A stretch of DNA of 64,000 nt from Alphaproteobacteria bacterium (GTDB lineage Bacteria; Pseudomonadota; Alphaproteobacteria; Caulobacterales; Caulobacteraceae). Within the stretch, counting starts at the first letter, position 1; each line of letters starts with the position of its first letter. The notes below the pieces were generated by a model that was not told the origin of the DNA, searched no databases, and saw only the letters and a list, made by a program, of their open reading frames with translations. The DNA lies in assembly GCA_018826515.1 (NCBI GenBank), contig JAHKAM010000034.1, positions 92,532 through 156,531 on the forward strand, given 5' to 3'. Shown here one piece after another: positions 23,318 through 32,532 of this stretch. Made by a program: the position numbers and the translations under genes.

Positions 23318-24712
23318 ATGCGGCTTCTGGTGGTTGGCAGGCTCAGCGGACAGCTGGCGACGGCGGTGAAGATGGCCATGGCGCACGGCGCCAAGGTCAG
23401 CCACGTCGAGCGCGGCGATCAGGCGACGGAACAGCTGCGTCGGGGGCAGGGGGCCGACCTGCTGATGGTCGACTACCGCATCGACATCGCCGCCCTGATC
23501 GCGGCCAACGAGGCCGAGCGGATCCATGTGCCGGTCGTGGCCTGCGGCGTCGACGCCGACGCCAGCGACGCCGCCGCCGCCATTCGCGCCGGGGCCAAGG
23601 AATTCATCCCGCTGCCCCCGGAAGCGGATCTGATCGCCGCCGTCCTGTCCGCGGTCGCCGACGACGACCGTCCGCTGATCTCGGCCGATCCGTCGATGAA
23701 GGCCGTGGTCATGCTGGCCGACCAGGTCGCGCGCTCCGAGGCCTCCATCCTGATCACCGGCGAAAGCGGCGTCGGCAAGGAGGTGATGGCCCGCTACCTG
23801 CACCTCGGGTCCAAGCGCGCCGAGCGCCCCTTCATCAGCGTCAACTGCGCCGCCATCCCCGACAATCTGCTGGAATCCGAACTGTTCGGCCACGAAAAGG
23901 GGGCCTTCACCGGCGCCATGGCCCGGCGTATCGGCAAGTTCGAGGAGGCTGACGGCGGCACCCTGCTGCTCGACGAAATCTCGGAGATGGACGTCCGCCT
24001 GCAGGCCAAGCTGCTGCGCGCCATCCAGGAGCGGGTCATCGACCGCGTCGGCGGCACCAAGCCGGTGCCGGTCAATATCCGCATCATCGCCACCTCCAAC
24101 CGCGACTTGGCCAAGTCGGTGGCCGAGGGCACGTTCCGCGAGGACCTGCTCTACCGCCTGAACGTCGTGAACCTGCGCCTGCCGGCCCTGCGCGAGCGGC
24201 CGGGCGACATCGCCGTCCTGGCCGATCATTTCGTCAAGAAATACGCCGCCGCCAACGGCGTGCCGGTGCGACCGATCTCGACCGCGGCCCGCCTCGCCCT
24301 GGTCTCGCACCGCTGGAACGGCAACGTCCGCGAGCTGGAGAACGCCATGCACCGCGCCGTCCTGCTGGCGGTCGGGCCCGAGATCGATGTCGAGGCCATC
24401 CGCCTGCCCGACGGCCAGCCGCTCAGCGCCGGATCGCACGGCGCCGCCGTCGACGCGGGGGTGGCCGGACGCGCCGCCCATGTCGCCGACGCCGTCACCC
24501 GGGCCCACGTCGGCCAGACCGTGGCGCAGATGGAGAAGACGCTGATCCTCGACACCCTGTCGCACTGCCTCGGCAACCGCACCCATGCGGCCAACATCCT
24601 CGGCATCTCGATCCGCACCCTGCGCAACAAGCTGAACGAATACGCCGACGAGGGGACCCAGATCATCGCCCCGCAATCCGGCGTCGCCGCGCCCGGCTAC
24701 GCGGCCGCCTGA
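23318..24712 (+). CDS. flbD: Sigma-54-dependent flagellar transcription activator FlbD
   Basis: The 464-residue protein has a receiver-like N-terminus (1-115), an AAA+ activator domain and a Fis-type helix-turn-helix. Walker A GESGVGKE is at 148-155, the sigma-54-contacting GAFTGA loop at 195-200 and TLLLDE at 215-220. The HTH (THAANILGISIRTLRNKL) is near 430-447. The receiver lacks the usual acidic pair near its start (VVGRLSG instead of VDDD), as is known for Caulobacter FlbD, so classical phosphorylation is unlikely. It should activate later rod, hook and flagellin genes, none of which is in this window. Confidence 0.96.
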   Translation: MRLLVVGRLSGQLATAVKMAMAHGAKVSHVERGDQATEQLRRGQGADLLMVDYRIDIAALIAANEAERIHVPVVACGVDADASDAAAAIRAGAKEFIPLPPEADLIAAVLSAVADDDRPLISADPSMKAVVMLADQVARSEASILITGESGVGKEVMARYLHLGSKRAERPFISVNCAAIPDNLLESELFGHEKGAFTGAMARRIGKFEEADGGTLLLDEISEMDVRLQAKLLRAIQERVIDRVGGTKPVPVNIRIIATSNRDLAKSVAEGTFREDLLYRLNVVNLRLPALRERPGDIAVLADHFVKKYAAANGVPVRPISTAARLALVSHRWNGNVRELENAMHRAVLLAVGPEIDVEAIRLPDGQPLSAGSHGAAVDAGVAGRAAHVADAVTRAHVGQTVAQMEKTLILDTLSHCLGNRTHAANILGISIRTLRNKLNEYADEGTQIIAPQSGVAAPGYAAA

Positions 24713-24714
24713 GC

Positions 24715-25641
24715 ATGACCGTGGGGGCGGACCGCAGAAGCGTCCTGACCGGCCTCGGCGCGCTGGGCGTCATGGGCTGCTCGCCGCAAGCCGCGCCAGA
24801 CGTCGGCCCGCGTGAACAGCCGGCGCGGCCTTCGGTCATCGTTCCAAGGGAACCCCTGGACCTGTCGGTCCTGGAAGCGCGAGCCGGTGGCCGGCTCGGA
24901 TTCGCCGCCATGGACCTGTCGAACGGGCGGAATCTCAACTGGCGCAGCGATGAGCGCTTTGTCTACTGCTCGACCTTCAAGATGTACCTCGCCGCCGCCA
25001 CCCTGTTGCGCGTGCAGGCGGGAGAGGAGCGGCTGGATCGCGCCATCCCGATCACCCGCGCCGACATGGTCAGCCACGCGCCAACCACCGAACCCGCGGT
25101 CGGCGAAACCCTGACCATCGCTGAGCTGATGAAAGGCACGGTCGAGCTGAGCGACAACCCGGCCGCCAACATCCTGATCCGCGAGCTGGGCGGCATCGAA
25201 GCCCTCCGCGCCTTCTATCGCGGCATCGGCGACGAGAGCACGCGGGTCGACCGTCTCGAGCCCGAAATGAATCGTCTGGACGGCGACAAGGACACCATCA
25301 AACCCGCTCGCTCGGTTCAGAACATCATCCGCCTGCTGGTCTCGGCCGAAACGCCGCTGAACGACTCCTCGAAGTCGCTGCTCACCCGATGGCTGATCGA
25401 CACCCCGACGGGTCAGGGACGCCTCAAGGCCGGCGCGCCGGCGAGCTGGACCGTCGCGCACAAGACCGGCACCGGCGGCTACGGTCCGACCAACGACATC
25501 GGGATCCTCTATCCGCCCGAGGGGCGACCGGTCGTCGTCGCCGCCTATTATCACGCGACCGCCGCTTCATCGCCTGCCGACAATGACGCCGTCATCGCCG
25601 AAGCGACCCGCATGGCCCTGTCCGCCCTCGGCCGCGCATGA
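24715..25641 (+). CDS. bla: Class A beta-lactamase, predicted Tat-exported lipoprotein
   Basis: The 308-residue protein has all class A serine beta-lactamase motifs: STFK 86-89 (catalytic S86), SDN 146-148, the omega-loop E182 with N186 (EPEMN) and KTG 250-252. Cys85 occupies Ambler position 69; position 238 is Gly, so there is no KPC-type disulfide. The N-terminus has a twin-arginine motif (RRSVLTG) and a lipobox ending at Cys22 (GVMGC), so it should be lipid-anchored after Tat export. It starts two bases after flbD and overlaps flhA by four bases (ATGA), and its codon use resembles its neighbours. The spectrum cannot be predicted. Confidence 0.93.
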   Translation: MTVGADRRSVLTGLGALGVMGCSPQAAPDVGPREQPARPSVIVPREPLDLSVLEARAGGRLGFAAMDLSNGRNLNWRSDERFVYCSTFKMYLAAATLLRVQAGEERLDRAIPITRADMVSHAPTTEPAVGETLTIAELMKGTVELSDNPAANILIRELGGIEALRAFYRGIGDESTRVDRLEPEMNRLDGDKDTIKPARSVQNIIRLLVSAETPLNDSSKSLLTRWLIDTPTGQGRLKAGAPASWTVAHKTGTGGYGPTNDIGILYPPEGRPVVVAAYYHATAASSPADNDAVIAEATRMALSALGRA

Positions 25642-27755
25642 CCGACATTCCCGCCTCGCCCATGATGAAGGACGGCATGGCCCCGCCGACCGGCCGCGAC
25701 ATGTGGGGCTGGTTCGCGCGCGGCGAGGTCTACATGGCCATGGGGGTGATCGGCGTCATCCTGCTGCTGATCCTGCCGATCCCGACCTTCCTCATGGACA
25801 TGCTGCTGGCGCTGTCGCTCGTGTCCAGCGTGCTGATCCTGATGACCGCGGTGATGATGAAGAAGCCGCTGGACTTCGCCATCTTCCCGACGGTCCTGCT
25901 GGTCTCGACCCTGTTCCGGCTCGGCCTGAACCTGGCCTCCACGCGTCTGGTGCTCAGCCACGGCCACGAAGGCCCCGGCGGCGCCGGGCAGGTGATCGAG
26001 GCCTTCGGCGCCCTGATGATGGGCGGCAGCTTCATCATCGGCATCATCATCTTCGCCATCATCCTGGTGGTGAATTTCGTCGTCATCACCAAGGGCTCGA
26101 CCCGCATCGCCGAGGTCAGCGCCCGCTTCACCCTCGACTCCATGCCGGGCAAGCAGATGGCCATCGACGCCGATCTGTCGTCCGGCCTCGTCGACGAGGA
26201 GACCGCCAAGAAGCGCCGCAAGGAGCTGGAGCAGGAATCGACCTTCTTCGGGGCCATGGACGGCGCCTCGAAATTCGTGCGCGGCGACGCTGTCGCCGGC
26301 CTGATCATTGTCTTCATCAATGTCATCGGCGGCATTCTGATCGGCACGGTCCAGCACGGCATGCCGCTGGGAGACGCCGCCAACTCCTACATCTCGCTGA
26401 CCATCGGCGACGGTCTGGTGACCCAGGTGCCCGCCATCGTCATCTCCATCGCCGCCGGCTTCCTGGTGTCCAAGGCCGGGGTCGAGGGCTCGGCGGACAA
26501 GGCGCTGGTCGCCCAGCTGGCCACCAATCCGGTCAGCCTGGGCGTGGTTTCCGGGGCCGCCGGACTGATCGGCCTGATCCCCGGCATGCCGCTGCTGCCG
26601 TTCGCGGCCCTCGCCATCGGCACGGGCTTCATGGCCTGGCGGCTGGGCCGGGAGAGACTCAAGCCCAAACCCACCGAGGCCGAGATGGCGGCCACCGCCA
26701 CCGGCCCGAAGGAGGACGTCGAGGAACCGATCGGCACCGCCCTGACCATCGACGAGGTCAAGATCGAGCTGGGCTATTCCCTGCTGTCCCTGATCAACGA
26801 TCTGGAGGGCCGTCGCCTGACCGACCAGGTCCGCGCCCTGCGCCGCTCGCTGGCCCAGGAGTACGGCTTCGTCATGCCGTCGGTGCGCATCCTCGACAAC
26901 ATGCGCCTCGGCACCCAGGGCTACGCCATCCGCATCAAGGAGATGGAGGCCGGGCAGGGCGAGGTCCGCCTCGGCTCCCTGATGGCCATGGACCCCGCCG
27001 GTCGCCAGGTCGAACTGCCGGGCGAGCATACGAAAGAGCCCGCCTTCGGTCTGCCCGCCACCTGGATTGACGAAAGCCTGCGCGAGGAAGCGACCTTCCG
27101 CGGCTACACCATCGTCGACCCCTCGACGGTGCTGACCACCCACCTCACCGAAATCCTCAAGGAGAACATGGCCGACCTGCTCTCCTATGCCGAGGTTCAG
27201 AAGCTGCTGAAGGAGCTGGGGACCGAGGAGAAGAAGCTGGTCGACGAACTGATCCCCTCGGTCGTCACCGTCACCACCCTGCAGCGCGTGCTCCAGACCC
27301 TGCTGCGCGAGAAGGTCTCGATCCGCGACCTCGGCGCCATCCTGGAAGGTCTGGCCGAGGCGGCGCCGCACACCAGCTCCGTCACCACCCTGGTCGAACA
27401 CGTCCGCGGTCGCCTGGCCCGCCAGCTGTGCTGGCAGCACAAGGGCGAGGACGGCGCCCTGCCGATCGTCACCCTGTCGCCGGAATGGGAAGCCGCCTTC
27501 GCCGAAGCCCTGGTCGGTCAGGGCGAGGACCGGCAGCTGGCCATGGCCCCCTCGCGCCTGCAGGACTTCATCCGCGCCGTGCGCGACGTGTTCGAGCGCG
27601 CCGCCATGGCCGGCGAAACCGCCGTCCTGCTGACCGGCCCGCAGATCCGGCCCTATGTCCGCTCCATCATCGAACGCTTCCGCGGGCAGACGGTGGTCAT
27701 GAGCCAGAACGAGGTCCACCCCCGCGCCCGCCTGCGGACGATCGGAACGGTGTGA
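25638..27755 (+). CDS. flhA: Flagellar export gate protein FlhA
   Basis: The 705-residue protein has about eight transmembrane helices in the first half. The FHIPEP-family signature is around 150-190 (KGSTRIAEVSARFTLDSMPG, KQMAIDADLSSGLVDEE), and there is a large cytoplasmic C-terminal ring domain (about 365-705). FlhA forms the nonameric export ring that receives substrates and uses proton motive force. It overlaps the beta-lactamase gene by four bases and ends the fliF-flhA series. An intergenic repeat follows. Confidence 0.97.
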   Translation: MTDIPASPMMKDGMAPPTGRDMWGWFARGEVYMAMGVIGVILLLILPIPTFLMDMLLALSLVSSVLILMTAVMMKKPLDFAIFPTVLLVSTLFRLGLNLASTRLVLSHGHEGPGGAGQVIEAFGALMMGGSFIIGIIIFAIILVVNFVVITKGSTRIAEVSARFTLDSMPGKQMAIDADLSSGLVDEETAKKRRKELEQESTFFGAMDGASKFVRGDAVAGLIIVFINVIGGILIGTVQHGMPLGDAANSYISLTIGDGLVTQVPAIVISIAAGFLVSKAGVEGSADKALVAQLATNPVSLGVVSGAAGLIGLIPGMPLLPFAALAIGTGFMAWRLGRERLKPKPTEAEMAATATGPKEDVEEPIGTALTIDEVKIELGYSLLSLINDLEGRRLTDQVRALRRSLAQEYGFVMPSVRILDNMRLGTQGYAIRIKEMEAGQGEVRLGSLMAMDPAGRQVELPGEHTKEPAFGLPATWIDESLREEATFRGYTIVDPSTVLTTHLTEILKENMADLLSYAEVQKLLKELGTEEKKLVDELIPSVVTVTTLQRVLQTLLREKVSIRDLGAILEGLAEAAPHTSSVTTLVEHVRGRLARQLCWQHKGEDGALPIVTLSPEWEAAFAEALVGQGEDRQLAMAPSRLQDFIRAVRDVFERAAMAGETAVLLTGPQIRPYVRSIIERFRGQTVVMSQNEVHPRARLRTIGTV

Positions 27756-27760
27756 AGTCT

Positions 27761-27894
27761 CCTCCCCGTTCGCCGCTTGCGAATGGGGAGGGGGACCATG
27801 CGAAGCATGGTGGAGGGGTGTCCGCCGCATACTCTCCGTCACGGCGCGAAGCCGCGCCGCGCCACCTCCCCATCGCTACGCGACCGGGAGGAGA
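27761..27894. repeat. Intergenic palindromic repeat between flhA and a membrane protein gene
   Basis: CTCCCCGTTCGCCGCTTGCGAATGGGGAG-like and CCTCCCCATCGCTACGCGACCGGGAGG-like hairpins flank ACCATGCGAAGCATGGTGGAGGGG. The element at 63949-64000 has the same layout (GGGGAGGGGGACC, short hairpin, GGTGGA). It is non-coding and may terminate both convergent genes. Confidence 0.7.
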
Positions 27895-28605
27895 CTACTG
27901 GACCTCCGTCCACCCTCCGGCCGAGGCCGCGCGGGCCGCGTCGTTCACGGGTCGGGCGACCAGTCCGGACTGGGTGATCCAGACCTCGTATTTCGCGCCG
28001 TCGGCCATCGGCATATAGGCGCCGCCGCCGTACAGGGTGTCGACCGGATCGACATATTTCCGGTATTTCCGCGCCGCGTCCCAGGCGCTGATCCGCCACG
28101 GCAGCCACTCCGGCCCGGCGTCGCCGCCGACCAGGGGATGCACGCTGCGCGTCGCGTTGATTTCCTGCTGGACCGATTGGTAACGGCCGGACAGCCGGTC
28201 CAGACGGTACTGGGCGTCGAGGCCCAGCACATTGGCCCAGGGCTTCCATTTCAGCACCTGCGCCTCGACGCGCCATTCGTCGCCGTGCAGGGGATACAGG
28301 TTGCTGACGCCCGGTGCGTTCTCGCCCTGGCCGGGCTGCATCACCGTGGCCTCGAAATACTGCGGTCCCAGTTGCCGGGTCTCGATCGTCGCCACCGGGC
28401 GCTCGTAGGTCAGGCGGCCATAGGTCTGGACGTCAAGCGCCAGAAGGGCCGCGATCATGGCCGCGGCCATGAAGCCTGCGCCGCCGGCGCCGACCAGCAG
28501 GCCGCTGAAGAATCGCCCTCGAAACAGGGCGGCCAGTCCGCGGATCAACAGTACGACGCCGACCAGGCCCACGATCGCCGGAACGATCCACCACCACCAT
28601 ACCAT
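27895..28605 (-). CDS. Uncharacterised two-helix membrane protein
   Basis: From the ATG at 28605 (GGGAG nine bases upstream) the protein has 236 residues. A striking MVWWWW start opens the first transmembrane helix (about 1-24), and a second follows (about 38-60). The remaining 175 residues form a soluble, probably periplasmic, domain rich in Trp and Tyr, with segments such as HGDEWRVEAQVLKWKPW. I do not recognise the family with confidence. It is divergent from the signalling operon to its right. Confidence 0.7.
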   Translation of the reverse strand: MVWWWWIVPAIVGLVGVVLLIRGLAALFRGRFFSGLLVGAGGAGFMAAAMIAALLALDVQTYGRLTYERPVATIETRQLGPQYFEATVMQPGQGENAPGVSNLYPLHGDEWRVEAQVLKWKPWANVLGLDAQYRLDRLSGRYQSVQQEINATRSVHPLVGGDAGPEWLPWRISAWDAARKYRKYVDPVDTLYGGGAYMPMADGAKYEVWITQSGLVARPVNDAARAASAGGWTEVQ

Positions 28606-28721
28606 GTCGCACTCCCCCAACCCGTCGGGACCCTACCTTTACCCTAAAACCGCCGAACGGCGAGGGTTTCCCCTGTCGCGCGACTGGACAGGGCGAAACG
28701 CCCCGCTAATGCTCGCGTACG

Positions 28722-30254
28722 ATGAAACTGGCCCTCCGCCCCCTGCTTTCGGATTTCGCCCGGTTCGTCCGGACGCCGACGCTCGGGCGCCGTGTGGCCG
28801 GGATGCTGGCGCTCGCCCTCATCCTCATGCTGGCGCTCAACCTGGCGGTCTTCGTCCTGATCCAGCGCACCTCCGACTTCAACGACCGCGTTGAACAGGC
28901 CCAGCAGACCCGTCTGCTCTCGCGCGAAATCCTGACCCGGCTGGTCGACGCCGAGACCGGACAGCGCGGTTTCCTGCTGACCGCCCGGCCGGAATACCTC
29001 TCGATCCATGACGAGGCGATGCGCGAACTGCCGGACCTGTTCCAGGAACTGGAGGGCCTCACCCTCGGCGACTCCGACCTCGGACCGCGGATCGAGCGAC
29101 TTGCAGAGCTGTCCGACGAACGCACGACGGTGATGCAGCAAAGCATCTCCCTGGCCCGCACGGGCCGCATCGGCGAAGCCGTCTCCATCGTCCGCAGCGA
29201 CCAGGGCAAGGCGCTGATGGACGCCATGCGGGTCGAAATCGCCGCCATCGACGAAATCCAGACCACCCGGCTGCAGTTCCAGACCCGACAGTCGGAATGG
29301 GCCGGCAATATCACCGTCCTCGCCAACGCGCTCGGCGCCATCATGATCCTGCTGCTGGGCGGGGCGAGCGCCTGGTTGATCCGGCGCTACATCATCGAGA
29401 TCCAGGCCGCCCGCGACGCGCTCGACCGCATGAACGCCGGCCTCGAGAACAAGGTGCGCGAGCGGACCGCCGAACTGACCCGGGCGAACGAGGAGATCCA
29501 GCGCTTCGCCTATATCGTCAGCCACGACCTGCGGGCGCCGCTCGTCAATGTCATGGGCTACACCGCCGAGCTCGAGCAGGCCGGGCGGATCATCGACAAG
29601 CAGATGACGGCGGTCGAGACCAAGGCCCCCAAGCTGGTCGAACAGGACGCCCTGACCGCGGTGCGCGATGACGTGCCCGAGGCCATCGGCTTCATCCGCG
29701 CCTCGACCGAAAAGATGGACCGGCTGATCAACGCCATCCTCAAACTGTCGCGGGAAGGCCGGCGCAATCTCGTCCCCGAAGAGCTCGACATGACGACGAT
29801 GGTCCGGAACATCGCCGACAGCGTCCGCCACCAGACCCAGGCCTCGGGGGCCGAGATCGTGGTGGAACCCCTGCCGCGTCTGGACAGCGACCGCCTGTCG
29901 GTCGAACAGATCATCGGCAATCTGATCGACAACGCCGTCAAATATCTCGACCCGGCGCGGCCCGGCCGCATCATCGTGACCGGCGAGACGGCGCCGGGCG
30001 GCTGGATCGTCTATCGCATCGCCGACAACGGCCGCGGCATCACCGCCCGCGACCACGAGCGGATCTTCGAGCTCTTCCGCCGCGCGGGCAAGCAGGACCG
30101 GCCCGGCGAAGGCCTTGGCCTCGCCTTTGTGCGCAACAGTGTTCGCCGTCTGGGCGGCGACATCGCCGTGGAGTCAGAGCTTGGTAAGGGCTCGACATTT
30201 ATCCTCAAATTCCCCACACGCCTGATCCTCCCGGACGCCGGAGATTATGTATGA
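28722..30254 (+). CDS. CHASE3-domain sensor histidine kinase
   Basis: The 510-residue protein has one transmembrane helix at about 26-47, a periplasmic CHASE3 domain (about 50-195, with the typical DAETGQRGFLLTARPEYL) and a second helix at about 198-222. After a coiled-coil linker come a HisKA domain with H268 (SHDLRAPL) and HATPase_c with NLIDNAVKYL and GEGLGLAFV. All catalytic boxes are intact. The stimulus is unknown. It overlaps the next response regulator by four bases (ATGA) and leads a four-gene signalling operon. Confidence 0.93.
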   Translation: MKLALRPLLSDFARFVRTPTLGRRVAGMLALALILMLALNLAVFVLIQRTSDFNDRVEQAQQTRLLSREILTRLVDAETGQRGFLLTARPEYLSIHDEAMRELPDLFQELEGLTLGDSDLGPRIERLAELSDERTTVMQQSISLARTGRIGEAVSIVRSDQGKALMDAMRVEIAAIDEIQTTRLQFQTRQSEWAGNITVLANALGAIMILLLGGASAWLIRRYIIEIQAARDALDRMNAGLENKVRERTAELTRANEEIQRFAYIVSHDLRAPLVNVMGYTAELEQAGRIIDKQMTAVETKAPKLVEQDALTAVRDDVPEAIGFIRASTEKMDRLINAILKLSREGRRNLVPEELDMTTMVRNIADSVRHQTQASGAEIVVEPLPRLDSDRLSVEQIIGNLIDNAVKYLDPARPGRIIVTGETAPGGWIVYRIADNGRGITARDHERIFELFRRAGKQDRPGEGLGLAFVRNSVRRLGGDIAVESELGKGSTFILKFPTRLILPDAGDYV

Positions 30255-30676
30255 GCCATGCCGTCAAGATCGTGATGGTCGAGGATGACCTCGGCCACGC
30301 CAAGCTGATCGAAAAGAACATCCGCCGCGCCAACATCTCCAACGAGATCGCGCATTTCGCGGATGGCGGTTCGGCCATGGACTATCTGTTCAGCGAGGAA
30401 GTGCGCCTCAACGGGCCGATGCTGATCCTGCTGGACCTCAATCTGCCGGACATGTCGGGCACCGACATCCTGGTCCGCGTCAAGGCCGACGAACGACTCC
30501 GTCGCGCCCCGGTGGTGATCCTGACCACCACCGACGACAAGCAGGAAATCCAGCGCTGCTATGACCTCGGCTGCAACGTCTACATCACCAAGCCGGTCGA
30601 CTATGAAAGCTTCGCGAGCGCCATCCGCCAGCTGGGGCTGTTCCTTTCCGTCATGCAGGCCCCGGACATCGAGTGA
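30251..30676 (+). CDS. Single-domain response regulator (Rcp1/CheY-like)
   Basis: This 141-residue receiver-only protein has acidic residues E11-D12-D13, phosphoacceptor D62 (LLDLNLPD) and K114 (TKPVD), all intact. The loop [12 protein letters not shown] resembles regulators paired with phytochrome-type or CHASE3 kinases. With no output domain, it probably passes phosphate on or regulates a kinase. It overlaps both neighbours by four bases, so it is produced together with the upstream kinase and the downstream receiver-kinase. Confidence 0.93.
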   Translation: MSHAVKIVMVEDDLGHAKLIEKNIRRANISNEIAHFADGGSAMDYLFSEEVRLNGPMLILLDLNLPDMSGTDILVRVKADERLRRAPVVILTTTDDKQEIQRCYDLGCNVYITKPVDYESFASAIRQLGLFLSVMQAPDIE

Positions 30677-31731
30677 GCGAAGCAACGAGGCCCGAAGGCG
30701 ACGTCATTCGCCTGCTCTACATCGACGATGACCGCGGTCTCTCGCGGCTGGTCGAGAAGGAGCTGGGGCGGCACGGCTACGCCGTCACCTGCGTGCCCGA
30801 CGGCGACGCCGGCCTCGACGCCCTGGTCGCCCGGTCGGAGGATTTCGACGTCGTCGCCCTCGACCACTACATGCCCGGCCGGGAGGGGCTCGACGTCCTG
30901 CCCGAGATCATCGCCCTGCCGAACCCGCCGCCGGTGGTCTATGTCACCGGGGCCCAGGAAGGCCGCATCGCCGTCGCCGCCCTGCGCGCCGGCGCCGCCG
31001 ACTATGTCATCAAGGACGTCTCCGAGGATTTCACCGCCCTGTTGCGCAACGCGCTTGAGGAGGCCGTCTCCCGCCGTCGCCTGCAGCGCGAGAACGATGA
31101 GGCCCAGGAGCAGGTCCGCATCGCCCGCGACCGCGCCGAGGCCATGCTGCGCGAGGTCAACCACCGCGTCGGCAACTCCCTGCAGCTGGTCTCCAGCTTC
31201 ATGTCGCTGCAGCTGCGCTACCTCGTCGACGAGGGCGCCCGCGCCGCTCTGAAGGAGTCCCAGGCCCGGATCGAGGCCGTGGCCCACGTTCACCGCCGGC
31301 TCTACACCTCGGGCGATATGTCCTCCGTGGCCATGGACGAATACCTCGAGGGTCTGATCGGCGAGCTGACCCAGTCCCTGTGTCCGGACAAGGACGGCTG
31401 CTCCATTCACCTCGAGGCCACGCCCATGCGGGTCTCGACCGACCAGGCCGTGTCGCTCGGCGTCGTCGTCACCGAACTGGTCACCAATGCTGTCAAATAC
31501 GCCTATGAACCGGGCAATCCGGGGCAGATCCGCGTCAGCCTCGGCGAAGGGCCCAACGGGCGCGCCATCCTGACCGTCGAGGACGACGGCCCCGGCATGG
31601 GCGACGGTTCGGTCAAGGGCACCGGCCTGGGCGGCAAGATCATCTCGGCCATGGCCTCGGGCCTGCGTTCGGCGGTCGAGTTCGACAAGGCCCACAAGGG
31701 CGTCCGCGCCCGCCTGTCCTTCGACCTCTGA
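30673..31731 (+). CDS. Receiver-HisKA_2 hybrid histidine kinase
   Basis: The 352-residue protein starts at GTG 30673. An N-terminal receiver (D18-D20, phosphoacceptor D64) is joined by a coiled coil (about 128-158) to a HisKA_2 dimerisation domain with H164 ([16 protein letters not shown]) and a HATPase domain ([25 protein letters not shown]). There is no membrane segment, so it is cytosolic and is probably driven by phosphorylation of its own receiver. In alphaproteobacteria HisKA_2/HWE kinases often feed the PhyR-NepR-EcfG stress pathway. That link is only inferred here. Confidence 0.92.
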   Translation: MSEATRPEGDVIRLLYIDDDRGLSRLVEKELGRHGYAVTCVPDGDAGLDALVARSEDFDVVALDHYMPGREGLDVLPEIIALPNPPPVVYVTGAQEGRIAVAALRAGAADYVIKDVSEDFTALLRNALEEAVSRRRLQRENDEAQEQVRIARDRAEAMLREVNHRVGNSLQLVSSFMSLQLRYLVDEGARAALKESQARIEAVAHVHRRLYTSGDMSSVAMDEYLEGLIGELTQSLCPDKDGCSIHLEATPMRVSTDQAVSLGVVVTELVTNAVKYAYEPGNPGQIRVSLGEGPNGRAILTVEDDGPGMGDGSVKGTGLGGKIISAMASGLRSAVEFDKAHKGVRARLSFDL

Positions 31732-31733
31732 CG

Positions 31734-32186
31734 ATGTCGCCGCCGCTCCAGTTCGGATCCCCCGCGCCCGGCCTTGACTACCGGCTGCGCCCCACCGCCT
31801 TCGGCCTGGTGGTGCAGGACGGCGGGCTCGCCTGCGTCCGCGTCGATCGCGGCGAAGGCAGCTATTTCGATCTCCCCGGCGGCGCCCTCGACGGCGACGA
31901 GACCGAGGACCAGGCCCTCGTGCGCGAGTTCCTCGAGGAAACCGGCATGACGGTGCGCCCGATCGTCCGGATCGCCGAAGCCGCCCAGTATTTCCGCAAA
32001 TCCGACGGCGCGCCGATCAACAACACGGGCGGCTTCTGGATTGCCGAACATTGCGCCGTCGATCCCGCGGCCAAGATCGAGGCCGACCATGAGCTGGTCT
32101 GGCTCGACCCGCGGGAAGCCCTGGCGCATCTGCGGCACGACGCCCACGCCTGGGCGGTCGCCGCCTGGCTGCGGCGCCGCCTCTAG
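31734..32186 (+). CDS. NUDIX hydrolase
   Basis: This 150-residue protein has a complete Nudix box (GGALDGDETEDQAL followed by VREFLEETGM), with the REFLEE metal-binding helix at about residues 62-67. Nudix enzymes cleave nucleoside diphosphates linked to another group; the substrate cannot be told from the sequence. It starts two bases after the hybrid kinase stop, so it is probably the last gene of the signalling operon. Confidence 0.9.
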   Translation: MSPPLQFGSPAPGLDYRLRPTAFGLVVQDGGLACVRVDRGEGSYFDLPGGALDGDETEDQALVREFLEETGMTVRPIVRIAEAAQYFRKSDGAPINNTGGFWIAEHCAVDPAAKIEADHELVWLDPREALAHLRHDAHAWAVAAWLRRRL

Positions 32187-32215
32187 GGGCGGACCGGCGC
32201 CATTGACGCAGGGGT

Positions 32216-32240
32216 GGAACGCCGTCGTCCCTAACCCGTT
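32216..32240 (+). promoter_or_regulatory. EcfG (sigma-T)-type general stress promoter
   Basis: GGAAC at 32216-32220 and CGTT at 32237-32240 are separated by exactly 16 bases, the alphaproteobacterial EcfG consensus. The csbD start codon is 52 bases downstream. Confidence 0.75.
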
Positions 32241-32292
32241 GTTCTTGCACAAGGCGCCGCGCCCCGGCGGCGTCCAGACCAAGGATAGTTTC

Positions 32293-32475
32293 ATGGCTGA
32301 TCATGATCGAGTTGAAGGCGCCGCCAAGAACCTGGGCGGCAAGGCCAAGGAAGCCGCCGGCAATGTGACCGGCGACGAAAAACTCAAGGCCGAAGGCCGC
32401 GCCGACCAGGTCGAGGGCAAGGTCCAGAACGCCGTCGGCGGCATGAAGGACACCCTGCGCGGCGACCAGCACTAG
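32293..32475 (+). CDS. csbD: CsbD-family stress protein
   Basis: This 60-residue hydrophilic protein has the CsbD layout: two similar halves containing GAAKNLGGKAKEAAGNVTGD and GRADQVEGKVQNAVGG. It is highly charged, probably unfolded, and its biochemical function is unknown. CsbD-like genes are common members of bacterial general stress regulons, which fits the EcfG-type promoter upstream. A strong terminator follows. It is monocistronic. Confidence 0.93.
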   Translation: MADHDRVEGAAKNLGGKAKEAAGNVTGDEKLKAEGRADQVEGKVQNAVGGMKDTLRGDQH

Positions 32476-32497
32476 GCTTTCCGTCCCGACGAAATGA

Positions 32498-32528
32498 CGC
32501 CGCGCCCGGACCCCGGGCGCGGCGTTTT
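32498..32528. terminator. Strong Rho-independent terminator after csbD
   Basis: A 12-bp perfect stem (CGCCGCGCCCGG / CCGGGCGCGGCG, loop ACC) is followed by TTTT. It ends csbD and may also serve the convergent gene that stops at 32533. Confidence 0.9.
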
Positions 32529-32532
32529 CGTG

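Noticed and set aside
24715..25641. Recently acquired resistance gene
   Set aside because: No insertion sequence, integron or composition shift; the gene is stitched into the operon by short overlaps.
25551..27842. 763-codon open frame antisense to flhA
   Set aside because: Low-complexity His/Gln/Gly/Asp-rich translation typical of the mirror frame of high-GC coding DNA; flhA is certain on the other strand.
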